In this document: one piece after another, positions 54,230 to 64,000 of the stretch
How the letters are laid out: every line of letters begins with the position of its first letter
Position numbering within the stretch: position 1 is the stretch's first letter
Origin: Rhynochetos jubatus
Lineage: Eukaryota; Chordata; Aves; Eurypygiformes; Rhynochetidae
DNA length: 64,000 nt
Reading direction: 5' to 3'
Assembly (NCBI GenBank): GCA_027574665.1
Contig: CM050657.1
Location: forward strand, 14,954,404 to 15,018,403
Position numbers and translations under genes: made by a program
The notes under the pieces: model-generated
The model's input: only the letters and a program-made list of their open reading frames with translations
The model's database searches: none
Told to the model about the DNA's origin: nothing

Positions 54230-55340
54230 CCATTGCTGCTTCTGTCAGCACCTGACACCACCCCAGAGAGTCCCCGCGCTGCTGGAAAAGAGAAAGGGGG
54301 TGTCAGGGGGTCCTGGGTGCCGTCCCCCAGCACAGCAGGCCCCAAACGGGGCCCTACACCAACACCCCTTCGCTCACAGCCGGCCCCGACAAGGCCCCCT
54401 CCACACACACCGCCTCCCCACGAGCCCCCCCCCCCCCACCCGACACCCTTCGCCACCAGCCGTCCTCGCCCCTCGCCACCCCATCCCCGGCCGCCACAAA
54501 GCCCCCGCGGCCACGTCCTCACCGCGGGGCACGCCCCGCCGCCATGCCCGGAGCGGCCGTTACCGCGGCAACGCCGGGCACTCACCGCCCCCTCAGCCCA
54601 GAGGTAACGGGTTGCGCCGCCGGCCAATCAAGAGGCGACAGGCGGGCACGTGGCGCTCGCCCCACCAATCCGCAAGGAGCCCACGGAGCGGGTCCCAGCG
54701 TGCCCCGCGGGTGGCCCTGGCGGGGGCGGAGGTCGCCCACACGGGCCCGCGGGGCTGGCGGGAGGGTCAGCGGGGCCGGGGTTCCCGTGTCGCTGCGGGA
54801 TCCGCCAGCCCAGGCACCGGGACGCAACTGGAAGTTGTGCTCGGAGCTGGAGGAAAGCTCAGGGTCACCTGAACCATTCGAGGCCGAGGAGAACAAAGCC
54901 AAACCGTGTTTCCGTGGCGTTTACCGCAGAGAAGCTGGGGGGGAGATCGCCAGGGCTGCCCGGGCAGTTCCCCGAGATAACGGCACAGAGCACGCCTTCC
55001 CATCGTTTGTCACCACGCCGTCCCCAGGGGCCGAACTGACAAAAGCGGCGTGTCCTGTCCTGCTGCTCACAACGTACCGGCCGGCTGCGAACTAAGGCCG
55101 GCGATGGCCAAGGAAGGCGACGCGGGAGCGCAGGCCCCTCGCAGGCCCCCCCTGCTGCAGCCGCTGCTCGAGCCAAGGCAGCAGGGCCAGGCCAAGGCGT
55201 ACTGAAGCAGGCTGCCGTCCTCTTGGTGGCTGGGCCCTTTGCGTTAGTTTCTCTGGGGGCTCAGGCGCGGCGAGCTAAGCCGGGTGCCGCGCCAGCGCGA
55301 GGACACGATGTTTACCGGGAAAGCCGTGCTTCACGCTCGC
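54230..55340. promoter_or_regulatory. CpG island at the CAPN10 5' end
   Basis: Dense CpG and G+C above both flanks, including a C-run at 54425-54437, so the CAPN10 sense strand is G-rich. It starts just upstream of the first CAPN10 coding exon. An acceptor-like TTTACGTTTCAG before 54128 on the minus strand suggests that a non-coding first exon in the island is spliced to the exon with the ATG. The open frames across the island on both strands look like composition effects. Confidence 0.7.
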
Positions 55341-55670
55341 CCCTAACGGCGGGTTTGGGCCTAAGGGTTATGTCACCTGGTCCTTGGGTGGACCTGAGGT
55401 TGTCTGAAGGAGAGAGAGCCACAGGGAACACCGGTCTGATTAATTTCTGTCAGCAACGGCAGCAGAAATCCTCCTCTCAAACCTCCACCTTAGCAAAGTG
55501 GACACTCTCACAGGTAACCATCAGATGATCCAGCAGTTGTCCGACCTCCGGCTGACCCAGAAACACATTCCCTGCCCCTGGCTTATGCCTGTTGTACAGA
55601 CACGAGGCTTCTCCATTGCATACAGCAAATTTAATCAACAAACAAGATTTTCACGTTTGAGTTTTCACAC

Positions 55671-55797
55671 AATCACAGAACGGTTTGGGTTGGAAGGGAC
55701 CTTAAAGCCCATCCAGTTCCAACCCCCCTGCCATGGGCAGGGACACCCTCCACTAGACCAGGTTGCTCCAAGCCTCATCCAGCCTGGCCTTGAAGAC
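55671..55797 (-). mobile_element. CR1 LINE 3' end, short copy
   Basis: Antisense CR1: AATCACAGAACGGTTTGGGT, then CCATGGGCAGGGACACC and CAGCCTGGCCTTGAAGA. Confidence 0.93.
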
Positions 55798-57924
55798 CCT
55801 CGAGTTTTGACCCTTTCGGGCGCAAAGGAAGCACTGCCGTCAGTAAGAATAACGATCCCTCTTGTCTATGGCTCCCGCGAGTGAGCTGCAGCTGCAGGGG
55901 CTGCAAGTGAGTGACAGAGGAGAGGTCTGTTGGGGAGAGAAAGGGAAAAAAAAGAGACCTCTGTCTCAGAACAGTGAGGCTCTCATCTGTGTGATTTCAC
56001 CCTCGCCGCCTCCTTTAGCAAACAGCCATCACAGACCAGAACTGCATCAGTTCCTTCCAAGGACAGATCATAGAAAGCCGAGCTCTAACGGTGTAAATAC
56101 AGTACATCTGGCCTGGGGCAGGGAACTAGTTCAACACCTAACCGTGTTTATGGTGCTATTAGAAGAAGGAAAGAGATGGACATTATCTTGGTCTCTAAGA
56201 CATCGGACGTGCTTTCCTTGCCCTCACTGCCAAGTTGGCAATGGGCAAACTCATCCGTTACGCAGCTGGTGATGGTTTTTTTCTATTAACCCCGAACTTT
56301 CTGGAACAAAAGCAGGAGAGAATTTTCTGTTGCCTCTTGGCAATCCTGCTGGGATTAAAATCTTCCTGAAGACATAAAACACAGGTCTATTTATACAGTA
56401 AGTCTTGAAGAGAATATTTTAAGACGAAATGACACGTGGCTTTTTGTCAGTCTCTTTCTCTGCCCTTCACACAGGTGCTTTGTATTTCCTTGTAAAAGAG
56501 GAAAGCAGACACCAAGAGGCTGAGTCCAGTTGCTGTGGAAATACAAACAGTTAAGAGGGATTTGCAAGCAGTTAACAGCCAGCTCATTTCCACGTGAATT
56601 AACACTATCCTTTGATGGAGTATATTTGATATTTTCATGATTTTGTTTTCAACCACCTCATGTTTGCTGTTGTCGTGTCTCCAGCTCCAGAGGGTTCAAG
56701 GAGAGGGAGACAAGCAAAGGTGATTCGAGCAGTGCTGGTTGGGCCCAACGTTTGTGCTTGTTTTTGCAAACTGACACGCGGAAGTTGTTTGAATTGCGCA
56801 AGGCAATTCCTTCCAATTTTTTGGATCCCGATACCGGGCTTAGGAAGGCACAGGCTTAGTCCCTGCAGTGCCACTAGGCCGACAGTAGTCAGAGCTGCAT
56901 CAGGGGAACAGCACAGGAGATTCTGGAGCATGTATTTGGGGTTTGTGCTCAGAAGAGCATGGCACGGAAGAACTCTGTGATGGTTTTCACCAGCCAGCCG
57001 GAAGCAGCCTGGTATCGCAGCGCGCTCTTCAGCTACTGGAAAGACAAACTCAGTCTTCTTCCAGACAGAGCGGCTTGGCCTGAGGAAGACCCCCACTGCC
57101 TGGCAAAGATCTCCCTCATTACCCCAGGCACACACGGAGGTGCAGCAGGGCTCCAGACTTCCATGCTGCCTACCACAGCACACAAGACCAAGGTGGTACA
57201 AGACACCAAAAGGAAAACAGTGCACAAAGGTGACGCTTCCCTAGGTCATACACGTGGAACATCAACCAGTTACTATGGCTTAATCCCAGTGACGCTTCCC
57301 ACCAAACCATAGGAGCATGAGGAATATCCCATCTCCCATCCTTACCTATCACCTCCCACTCTCCCTCAACACCCTGCACTTCAGTAAGTCTGCTTTTGGA
57401 AAAGGGTCTGAGGCTCTGCAAAGCCCAGTTATGCACTTTCTTAAATTTTAGACTTGTCTCTAGTATATTAGAATATCTTCAGTGTGGGGCACGGAGCACA
57501 CCAAGTCCAACATCGTCCTGATTCGCTTGACAAGAACTCGGGGGTACAAGACTTGAGTTTTCCAGTGCGGAAGGTGCACGCGCATAGAGGAGTGAGGGGA
57601 AGTGCTCACACAGGCTCAATCATTTAAAGCAACCAGGTAGTCTCTGTCAAAAGTCACCTCCAGAGTATGGAATAGCTTTTCTCTACACTCCATCTATAAA
57701 AGAAAAGGTTACCATGTCCGTGTAAAACATGCTCTAACTGGTGCATAAATTACTACTATAATTAATGAAAAAACCAGGATAAATGCACAATATTAACAAC
57801 AACAAAAAAAATCTTTTTAAGTTGGCGTGGAATACGCAGCAGCATTTGAGGTGATTTTTTGAGAGACCGTGTGCCATTTCCACTTTAAAAGGATGCTGAA
57901 ACATCATGCTCCACCCCGGAGCTA

Positions 57925-58190
57925 AAGCAATACCTGAGGAGTGGAAGACACACCTCGCAGCAAGGCACCAAACAACTCGATCGGTTGTCTTTGAGAATCA
58001 AGAGGTACTTCCATGGGAAAGAGGTCAGTGAGCAGTTTATGTTTCACAAACAGAGCAGTAGCTTCCAGGGCTGGAAGCTGAAACTAGACAAATCCAAACT
58101 AGGAGTTAGCTAAGCATTTTTAGGAGTGCATGTTATTAAAAGCTAGAACAACTTCCCTGGGGCTTCAACAAATTCAGTGTCATTTAAACT
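57925..58190 (+). mobile_element. Possible old CR1 copy
   Basis: GGAAGCTGAAACTAGACAAA followed by CCAAACTAGGAGTTAG and AGAACAACTTCCCTGG resembles the 3' part of older CR1 subfamilies. Heavily diverged; boundaries approximate. Confidence 0.45.
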
Positions 58191-59781
58191 GGGTCGTGCC
58201 AACAGAAAAATAATTCTGCGTCTCACAGGACAGTGGCTTGATAAAGCTCACGCTGTGATTGCTACTGCGGTTCGGTTTATACACCAGGTCTGATATCGTG
58301 GCCATACTTGAAGCTTTTATCCATCTGTAGTAAAAAAAGTGTGAAAACAAGTGTCACGTGATGCGTGTTGACTGCCTTGTGTTGCTCTATCTCCGGACAA
58401 ACACAAAGGAGGGAACACAGACGGAAGGAGTGTACTTGACCCGAGTGAATTGTGCAGTGCGTGTGCTTAGTACGGGCGTACAGAAGGTCCTGCGTTACCC
58501 AGAAAAGGCGACAGCCGACATCACGGCAGTGCTAGAACATGAGAAAATTCTGGTTAACTCAAACATTTGGGATGCCTGCTAGGATCGCTCTTGGTTGGAG
58601 TGCGTGGTTAGGATACGGCAACGCATCACAACAGCAGAATTACTCAGGCTTAACAGAGTAATGCATGTAGCTAACAACAATTAGGCTTGATGCGTTAACC
58701 AACGTGGCTGTTAAATGCTAAAAAAGATAAGTTGGTAACGCTCCATTTTATTAAAGGGTTTGGCTCTTCAGAGCTTTGGCACAAGTGATATTTCTACATC
58801 CCATGTCGCTCTGCTCAAGGCTGCAATGAAATAAAGTAATAGCTTTCATTTTCCAAAAAAGGCAGATAGGGTTATCTCTTGGCATCTGCTTAAATAACAG
58901 CGATTTGCTGTGCTAATCTTCCTTTAATACCTCAGAAATGAATGTACCCAAGATAAGGCAAATAAATAGCCTCTATTTCATCTCAGTCTAATTTGCCTGT
59001 CAATGGGAAGTCGACTACAAATCGAGACAGAACGTAGCCTGAGGCATTCCTTTATTTTGTGTCAACAAAAGGAAGGCTTATCTCCACAAACTTGCTGCCA
59101 ATTTTTTCTCTCTTCAAAATAAAAAAAAGCACTTCTTCCTCGCAGGAGGAGCAAGAGTACCTGAAGGAGGATGCATGGAATACTTTCCACAAACCTTGCT
59201 CGGCTCCTGTGTTTCAGCAAACGAGGCCTGTGAAAACAGCCCTGTAAAGGGATCTCAGGGAGGCGAGCAGAAACACTTCGATCTCATGTTCCTGCATCGG
59301 GAAACGAGATCTGTGAGGTTCAGCCAGCATTTCCCTGCTCTGATGCACGTGTGTGCAAACACACAGCTGATGTCCCTCCATCAGCCGTAGTAACAATACA
59401 TAATATTTACTTCTGCCACCTCTCCAACTTCTTGCTGTGCAGCTTCTAAACAGCTTCCAGATTCCCTCTGCGCTGCACTCCAGAAAAGGACTAACCAAAG
59501 GCAACGTACCAAGTCAGCTCTTCCACGCGCCCGCAGCAGGGACGCTGAAAAACCGCCCAGAAGGCCAGTCGTGTCACAAAGCTTAGTTTAATTTGACAGT
59601 CATCATAAGGCATCCATGTAAATTAAAAATTCCCACCAGGGTCACATACATTCTCCCACAAAATAAAATGTGTTAAAACAGAGGCCTGGGATTCCAGAGG
59701 ATGCTAGTGGTTACTGGTCTCGGCCAGGCTGCCGCCGCTGGCAGAGGGGTCCAGGAGACGCAACACCAACAGCGGCGACTC

Positions 59782-59810
59782 GGGGGCGGGGGGGGTGGGG
59801 GTGGGGGTGG
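59782..59810 (+). repeat. G-rich tract with quadruplex potential
   Basis: Runs of 5, 8, 5 and 5 G separated by single C or T bases, ending GTGG. The spacing fits a four-tract quadruplex on the plus strand. Confidence 0.7.
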
Positions 59811-60979
59811 AAAGTCAGCTTGCACAAATCCCTTTCAAGGGAACAACGAATAAAAAGGAAAGAGATTTGTGCAGAAAACATCATTCTCCATCCTTTCTGG
59901 GAAAACAGAACAGAATGAAAAAGGATAATCCCATTCAAGGAGCAAAGAGCAGAGTTGTGAAGCCCAACAATGCTGATGGCTCGTTTTGAAAACTAACGAA
60001 GCCCTGCAGACGCCTGAGTTTATTATTGCTTTATCCCAGTTCAGCCCAGGCTAAGGCTACGGTGAAGTCCAAATTAATTTAAAGCCAAAAAATGCAGATC
60101 CAGTAACAGCACCTAAGTCCCCATCCACACATGGGTGTAAACAGATTCTTCTGGTGAAAAAAAAAAAAAAAAAAAAAGAAATTTCCCGAATTTCCCCTCT
60201 CCCTGTGCTACGCAGATCCCCATAGCAGGGCTAAAATCTGCCCCAAAGCGTATGACAGATTCTCTCTCGCATCTCCTTTCGCTGAGCCTCTTCCAAATGT
60301 TTGAATAAGAGGTGAAACTAGTCCTCTATGCTGGCGATACCTCAGCTCAGAGATGCTTCCTGGGAGCTCACCGAGAGGCACACAGCCACCCGCGGGTGAA
60401 AAACGACGTGGCACAGAGCCTACAAACCACCGCCTGTACTCCAATACCCAACGATGCTTTGCCCTCAGCCTCCCGAGGCCAAAAGGCACAGACGGAAGAG
60501 AGCGTCTCCCCACCTCGCGTGCCCGGCCGGCGACGAGGAGCAATAGGCATGCCGTGTCAGCGAAATGGCATCTTCGCACCCAAGTCAGAAACCAGACTTG
60601 GGCAAAACGTGGCTTAAAAAGCTTCACCTCAAGAAAGAGGGCACTTCCCTCAGGCTGTCGTACAACGGGGCAACTGTTATTCAGGCAAACATTATTCAAG
60701 GCAGTAAAATTTTAGCATGGATACCTCCCTGGCTGACTTAGAGGCCCAACATACACTAGGGATCTTTTAAAAAATTCAATTAAAGGTCCTGTTAATCCTT
60801 CCAGAAGGCACACAGCGCATCTGACGAACGCACGTGCTACACATCCTAACACGCTAACAAAGGTCGCAGCTGGATTTGTCAAAACAGTTAAAAAAGATTC
60901 AGTCAGCCAGCTAGTACCAGAATTCATGGCATTTGGGCACCTAAATTTAACTTTTTGAAAATTCGAGCCTGCACGTTTC

Positions 60980-60985
60980 TTTATT
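60980..60985 (-). terminator. Candidate polyadenylation signal of RNPEPL1
   Basis: Minus-strand AATAAA about 730 nt past the RNPEPL1 stop. Other AATAAA copies occur further left, so the site in use is uncertain. Confidence 0.3.
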
Positions 60986-61717
60986 GCTTGTCCCAGTGAG
61001 TGCAAAGGGAAAACTGAGGGTAGGGTTAACTACAGAAGGATTTCAAATCCACCATGAGATTTCCCTGCTCTTTTATATATATACACCTATATGTATATAA
61101 AAAGCATTATTATTATTTAGCCACCTGAGGGCAGGGGGGAACAGGAACTATTTTAAATTAGTTTCTTAATTATTTAAGCATTAGTCCCTTACTTCCCAAA
61201 TCACAATACCCCCATCACAGTAAGGAGCGTAACATGAAAACATGTTTGCTGCCACTGGTAATTCCTGAGTCTCTCCTTTGCAGAATTTCCACCCAAATAT
61301 CAGGATAACGGCAGCTCGACACGCACATACTCCCCAGCAACAGCAAGTAAGACGCCTCAGCAGCCTCAGGCCGAAAAACACAACCCCAGACCACTACCCA
61401 ACAGACCTGGAGGAACCATCCAGAAGAGCCTCAGGAAAGGGAATTATCCACTTTCCCTGAAGAAGCTACTGCCCAGGAGTCCCTGCCCAGTACAAACTGA
61501 ATCAAAACATCCATCCCACAGCCGAAGGAGATCTCTGAGACCTGGCAGTGTCGCACGCTGGATACTTGAAGGCACATTTGCTTTGTGTTTTTGGAGAGAA
61601 ATCCAGTTAGAACAACACACTGCAGCGGCAGGGCTGAGGGAAAGGAGGCGACACTGGGTATCTTTCCTCTGTTCCTGCCCCCGTTTTCAAGCGTCATGGC
61701 TGGCATGAGCTGGTGAT

Positions 61718-63312
61718 CTAAGCAGACACATTAACATCCCTGAGTGAAATGGCACCGTTCGTGGCCTCTGAGACTTTGTCCTCAAGCACCATCGCTGGTG
61801 TGTCTGCAGTGACTGCTGTAGTGTCTATGGCAGGAAGCGGATTCAAGCCCTGTGATAAGATCTGTTGGATGGTTTTCCGCAAATTGGGGTGCAGCTGGTT
61901 TTGGGTCTGGTAAAAAATTTCTAAGGCAAAAGACTTGAGGGTGCCAGTGCAAAGGTCCTCATAAAGTGGAATTGTGTACATCCGAGACATCTGCAAAAAA
62001 GGAAAACTGGATAACATCACTTCAGTAAAAGTCAAGAGGTTCAGCTCTCCTACAGCTACGCTCCAACAGCCCTGAGTGACTTCAGACTGGAGACAAGCAA
62101 CGCATTTCTCCAGAAGACAGCCAAGCCCACTCTAAATAAGCTTAGCACAAAGATTTTTATGAATGATGTTTAAAAAAAATTGCCAAGACTCAGCTACTTC
62201 CACAAATAACAGAACTGCTTTTAAAAGGCCAAGAAGAGGCTACAGCGAACACATGCATTAACCTTTTGCTCCTGCATGATAAAAACTACTGAAAGGAATT
62301 CCACGAGCCCTAGCCTTGTTTGAAGTGTAAATATTCAAACAACCACACGATTTAGTAATGTGAAAATTTCAGGTCTGGAAAATCCGGGGCTGCTACAAAG
62401 CAACACAAAAACTGCACCGGGCAGAGCTGGGACAAGGGTATTGAGTTAGGCTAGAAAAGCAGAGGCTATCCGTAGGCATTTCAGATGACATCTGCCCATT
62501 CCTCCCCGCCCGCTAACAGGTGAGCCACGCTCGGCCCCTTCGCAACACACCTGGTCTACACTTGGCCAGGAAGCGGAAGTTCCAAGGTCTTTCACGTCGC
62601 ATGTCTCATGCACATGTCTCATGCACTGAGAGCTGCAGTGATTTTAATCCAGCAGTTAGTACCTGGTTTTCCAAGAAGCGACGGACTTTGTAAAGGTCTG
62701 GATAATAGTCATTTCGGACTACAATCTGCAACCAGCGGATACGGATTTCTGCATTCATGGAGTCCAGCTGAGAGGAGTAACATTCCGAAAGCTTTTTTAT
62801 CACCTCTGAAGAGAGCACAGAGAAAGAACTGTGACCTGTTTTGAAAAATTTGGGGGCAATCAGAGAATAACGAATCATAGAATCACAGAATGGTTTGGGT
62901 TGAAAGGGACCTTAAAGATCATCCAGCTCCCACACCCCTGCCATGGGCAGGGACACCCTCCACTAGATCAGGCTGCTGAAGGCCCCATCCAACCTGACCT
63001 GAACGATAAGGTCAGTGAGGGGTGAAGCTCTTTAGAATTCTAAATTCATTCTTCCAGGAATACCTTTCCTGACAGAGTACTCACCGTGTGGCAGTGGTGA
63101 CCCATCTAGCAACCTGTCCAAGAAAAGCACTGTTTGGAACGTTCTCCATTTAGTGAGGTCAACACTGCTGGCAGCAGCAGCAGAGTCCAGAGGCTCTGTG
63201 GTCCAGAGTTTGAAGAGCGTCTCCACTGGACTGGTCAGACTGGATCCCTGAGATAAGTCTGGCTCAGCTAACGGAGGTCCTGTAGCATTGAGCCAACGTT
63301 CAAACTCCAGTC
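61718..63312 (-). CDS. RNPEPL1: Arginyl aminopeptidase-like 1, C-terminal exons (5' part beyond window)
   Basis: Last three coding exons of an M1-family aminopeptidase: 63085-63312, 62663-62805, 61718-61990. The joins keep phase and end in TAG after NGAISLRDVNVSA. Recognised by GLEFERWLNATGPPLAEPDL, LDSMNAEIRIRWLQIVVRND and MSRMYTIPLYEDLCTGTLKS, which match the vertebrate RNPEPL1 C-terminus as I know it. This part is the helical domain shared with leukotriene A4 hydrolase and aminopeptidase B; the zinc motif HExxH is encoded upstream, outside the window. The region after YQTQNQLHPNLRKTIQQILS is low in similarity even between vertebrates. It lies upstream of CAPN10 in the same orientation, as in human. 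No further exon was found between 63313 and 64000. Confidence 0.95.
62872..63006 (-). mobile_element. CR1 LINE 3' end, short copy
   Basis: Antisense CR1 in an RNPEPL1 intron: AATCATAGAATCACAGAATG, GGTTTGGGTTGAAAGGGACC, then CCATGGGCAGGGACACC and CCAACCTGACCTGAA. Confidence 0.93.
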
Positions 63313-64000
63313 CTGGAATGAGGAGCACCAAAAACGTCAAGCAGGGGTCTCCACAGGTGACTTGGCTGCCTCAAGTTTCAGGATTGCTTTCAGCACAGCT
63401 AAGAGAGGTTCTAACAATAGCAAATCAACCTATAGTTATAGTGACAGACAGCCTTAGCAGTCTCATCAGGCTAGCCAACGCGACGTCCGAAGAGTGCCAG
63501 CAGCACCCCTGCCAAATTTAACCATGAGTTTTCTAGAGCTCAGCGCTGCAGCGAGTAAAGTACAAGCAACACACGTGCTCTTCGGACAGCCAGGCTTCAA
63601 GCCTTCACCAGGCTAACGAATATCCGTCGTCAAACCATGGTCTAATATTAGATTATATTTTGTGTGTGCATTTCTGTCTCAGAAGTTTGAGGAAGACTGA
63701 AGAATATAGGGAAAATCTGCTTCATAAAAAGGTGAGAGGGCTGACTAAGCCCCTCCTACCCACCATCCAGAGCAAGGAATTTAAAAGTTACATATATAAT
63801 CAATAACTAAACACAAAAAAAAGCTTCTCCACAAGCATCAGAGCTAGCAGGGCCTGGCTTCCAACAGAGCTCTTCCTCCTGACCCTTGACCACCTCAGCA
63901 CTTTTCTAACCCTGGGCAATATTTCCCGTTCCATACCACCTACCCTAAAACTCCTCTCTCCTGCATCCCCAGAATACTAGCACGGCAAAAGCTAGCCTGT
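63313..64000. other. RNPEPL1 intron, right edge of window
   Basis: Follows upstream of the exon at 63085-63312. No coding exon or clear repeat recognised. Confidence 0.45.

Larger units (their letters stand above)
55341..61717. other. Intergenic between CAPN10 and RNPEPL1
   Basis: No coding exon recognised. It holds CR1 pieces, a G-rich tract at 59782-59810, an A-run at about 60158-60177, and at its right end the RNPEPL1 3' UTR. Open frames around 56600-57300 have no familiar motif or exon pattern. Confidence 0.5.

Noticed and set aside
54233..55095. Long plus- and minus-strand frames of up to 190 aa
   Set aside because: They lie in a CpG island, where stop codons are rare by composition, and the peptides are low-complexity Pro/Arg/Ala.
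56635..57225. 196-aa open frame on the minus strand
   Set aside because: No recognisable domain, no start context or exon partners, and overlapping frames on the other strand are as long.

Overview
The window looks like bird nuclear DNA. It has large intron-split vertebrate genes with GT-AG introns, many short CR1 LINE 3' ends that finish in ATTCTATG-type tails, and LTR pieces of a type common in avian genomes. The species cannot be fixed from the sequence.

Layout, left to right. (1) 648-7867, minus: seven intact exons of a CYP2-family cytochrome P450; exons 8-9 with the heme cysteine lie off the left edge (CYP2 gene A). (2) 7868-13381: intergenic, with a GC-rich block and a truncated ERV (internal 3' end plus LTR). 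(3) 13382-22572, minus: a complete nine-exon CYP2 gene of 488 aa (gene B). (4) 25120-27080, minus: a decayed CYP2 relic in which exons 1, 8 and 9 are recognisable, with in-frame stops, a lost splice donor and Cys to Phe at the heme ligand position. (5) 32727-40425, plus: a third complete nine-exon CYP2 gene of 489 aa, divergent from gene B (gene C). (6) 42416-54064, minus: complete CAPN10 (calpain 10), 12 coding exons summing to 672 codons plus stop, with a likely GC-AG last intron and a CpG island at its 5' end. (7) 61718 to beyond 63312, minus: the last three coding exons of RNPEPL1; its 5' part is off the right edge.

RNPEPL1 followed by CAPN10 in the same orientation is the vertebrate order (human 2q37.3, from memory). 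The CYP2 cluster beyond CAPN10 is the accessory part: ER monooxygenases that probably arose by tandem duplication. Exon sizes 163, 150, 161, 177, 142, 188 and 142 recur across the three genes (exon 5 of gene C is 174). Genes A and B also share a TATA-like element about 180 nt upstream of the ATG. The proteins read as CYP2K/CYP2AB/CYP2J-like, but the subfamily cannot be set without a tree, so no symbol is given. I found no RNA gene, CRISPR array or bacterial feature. All coordinates and splice sites were read by eye; exon joins were checked for phase.
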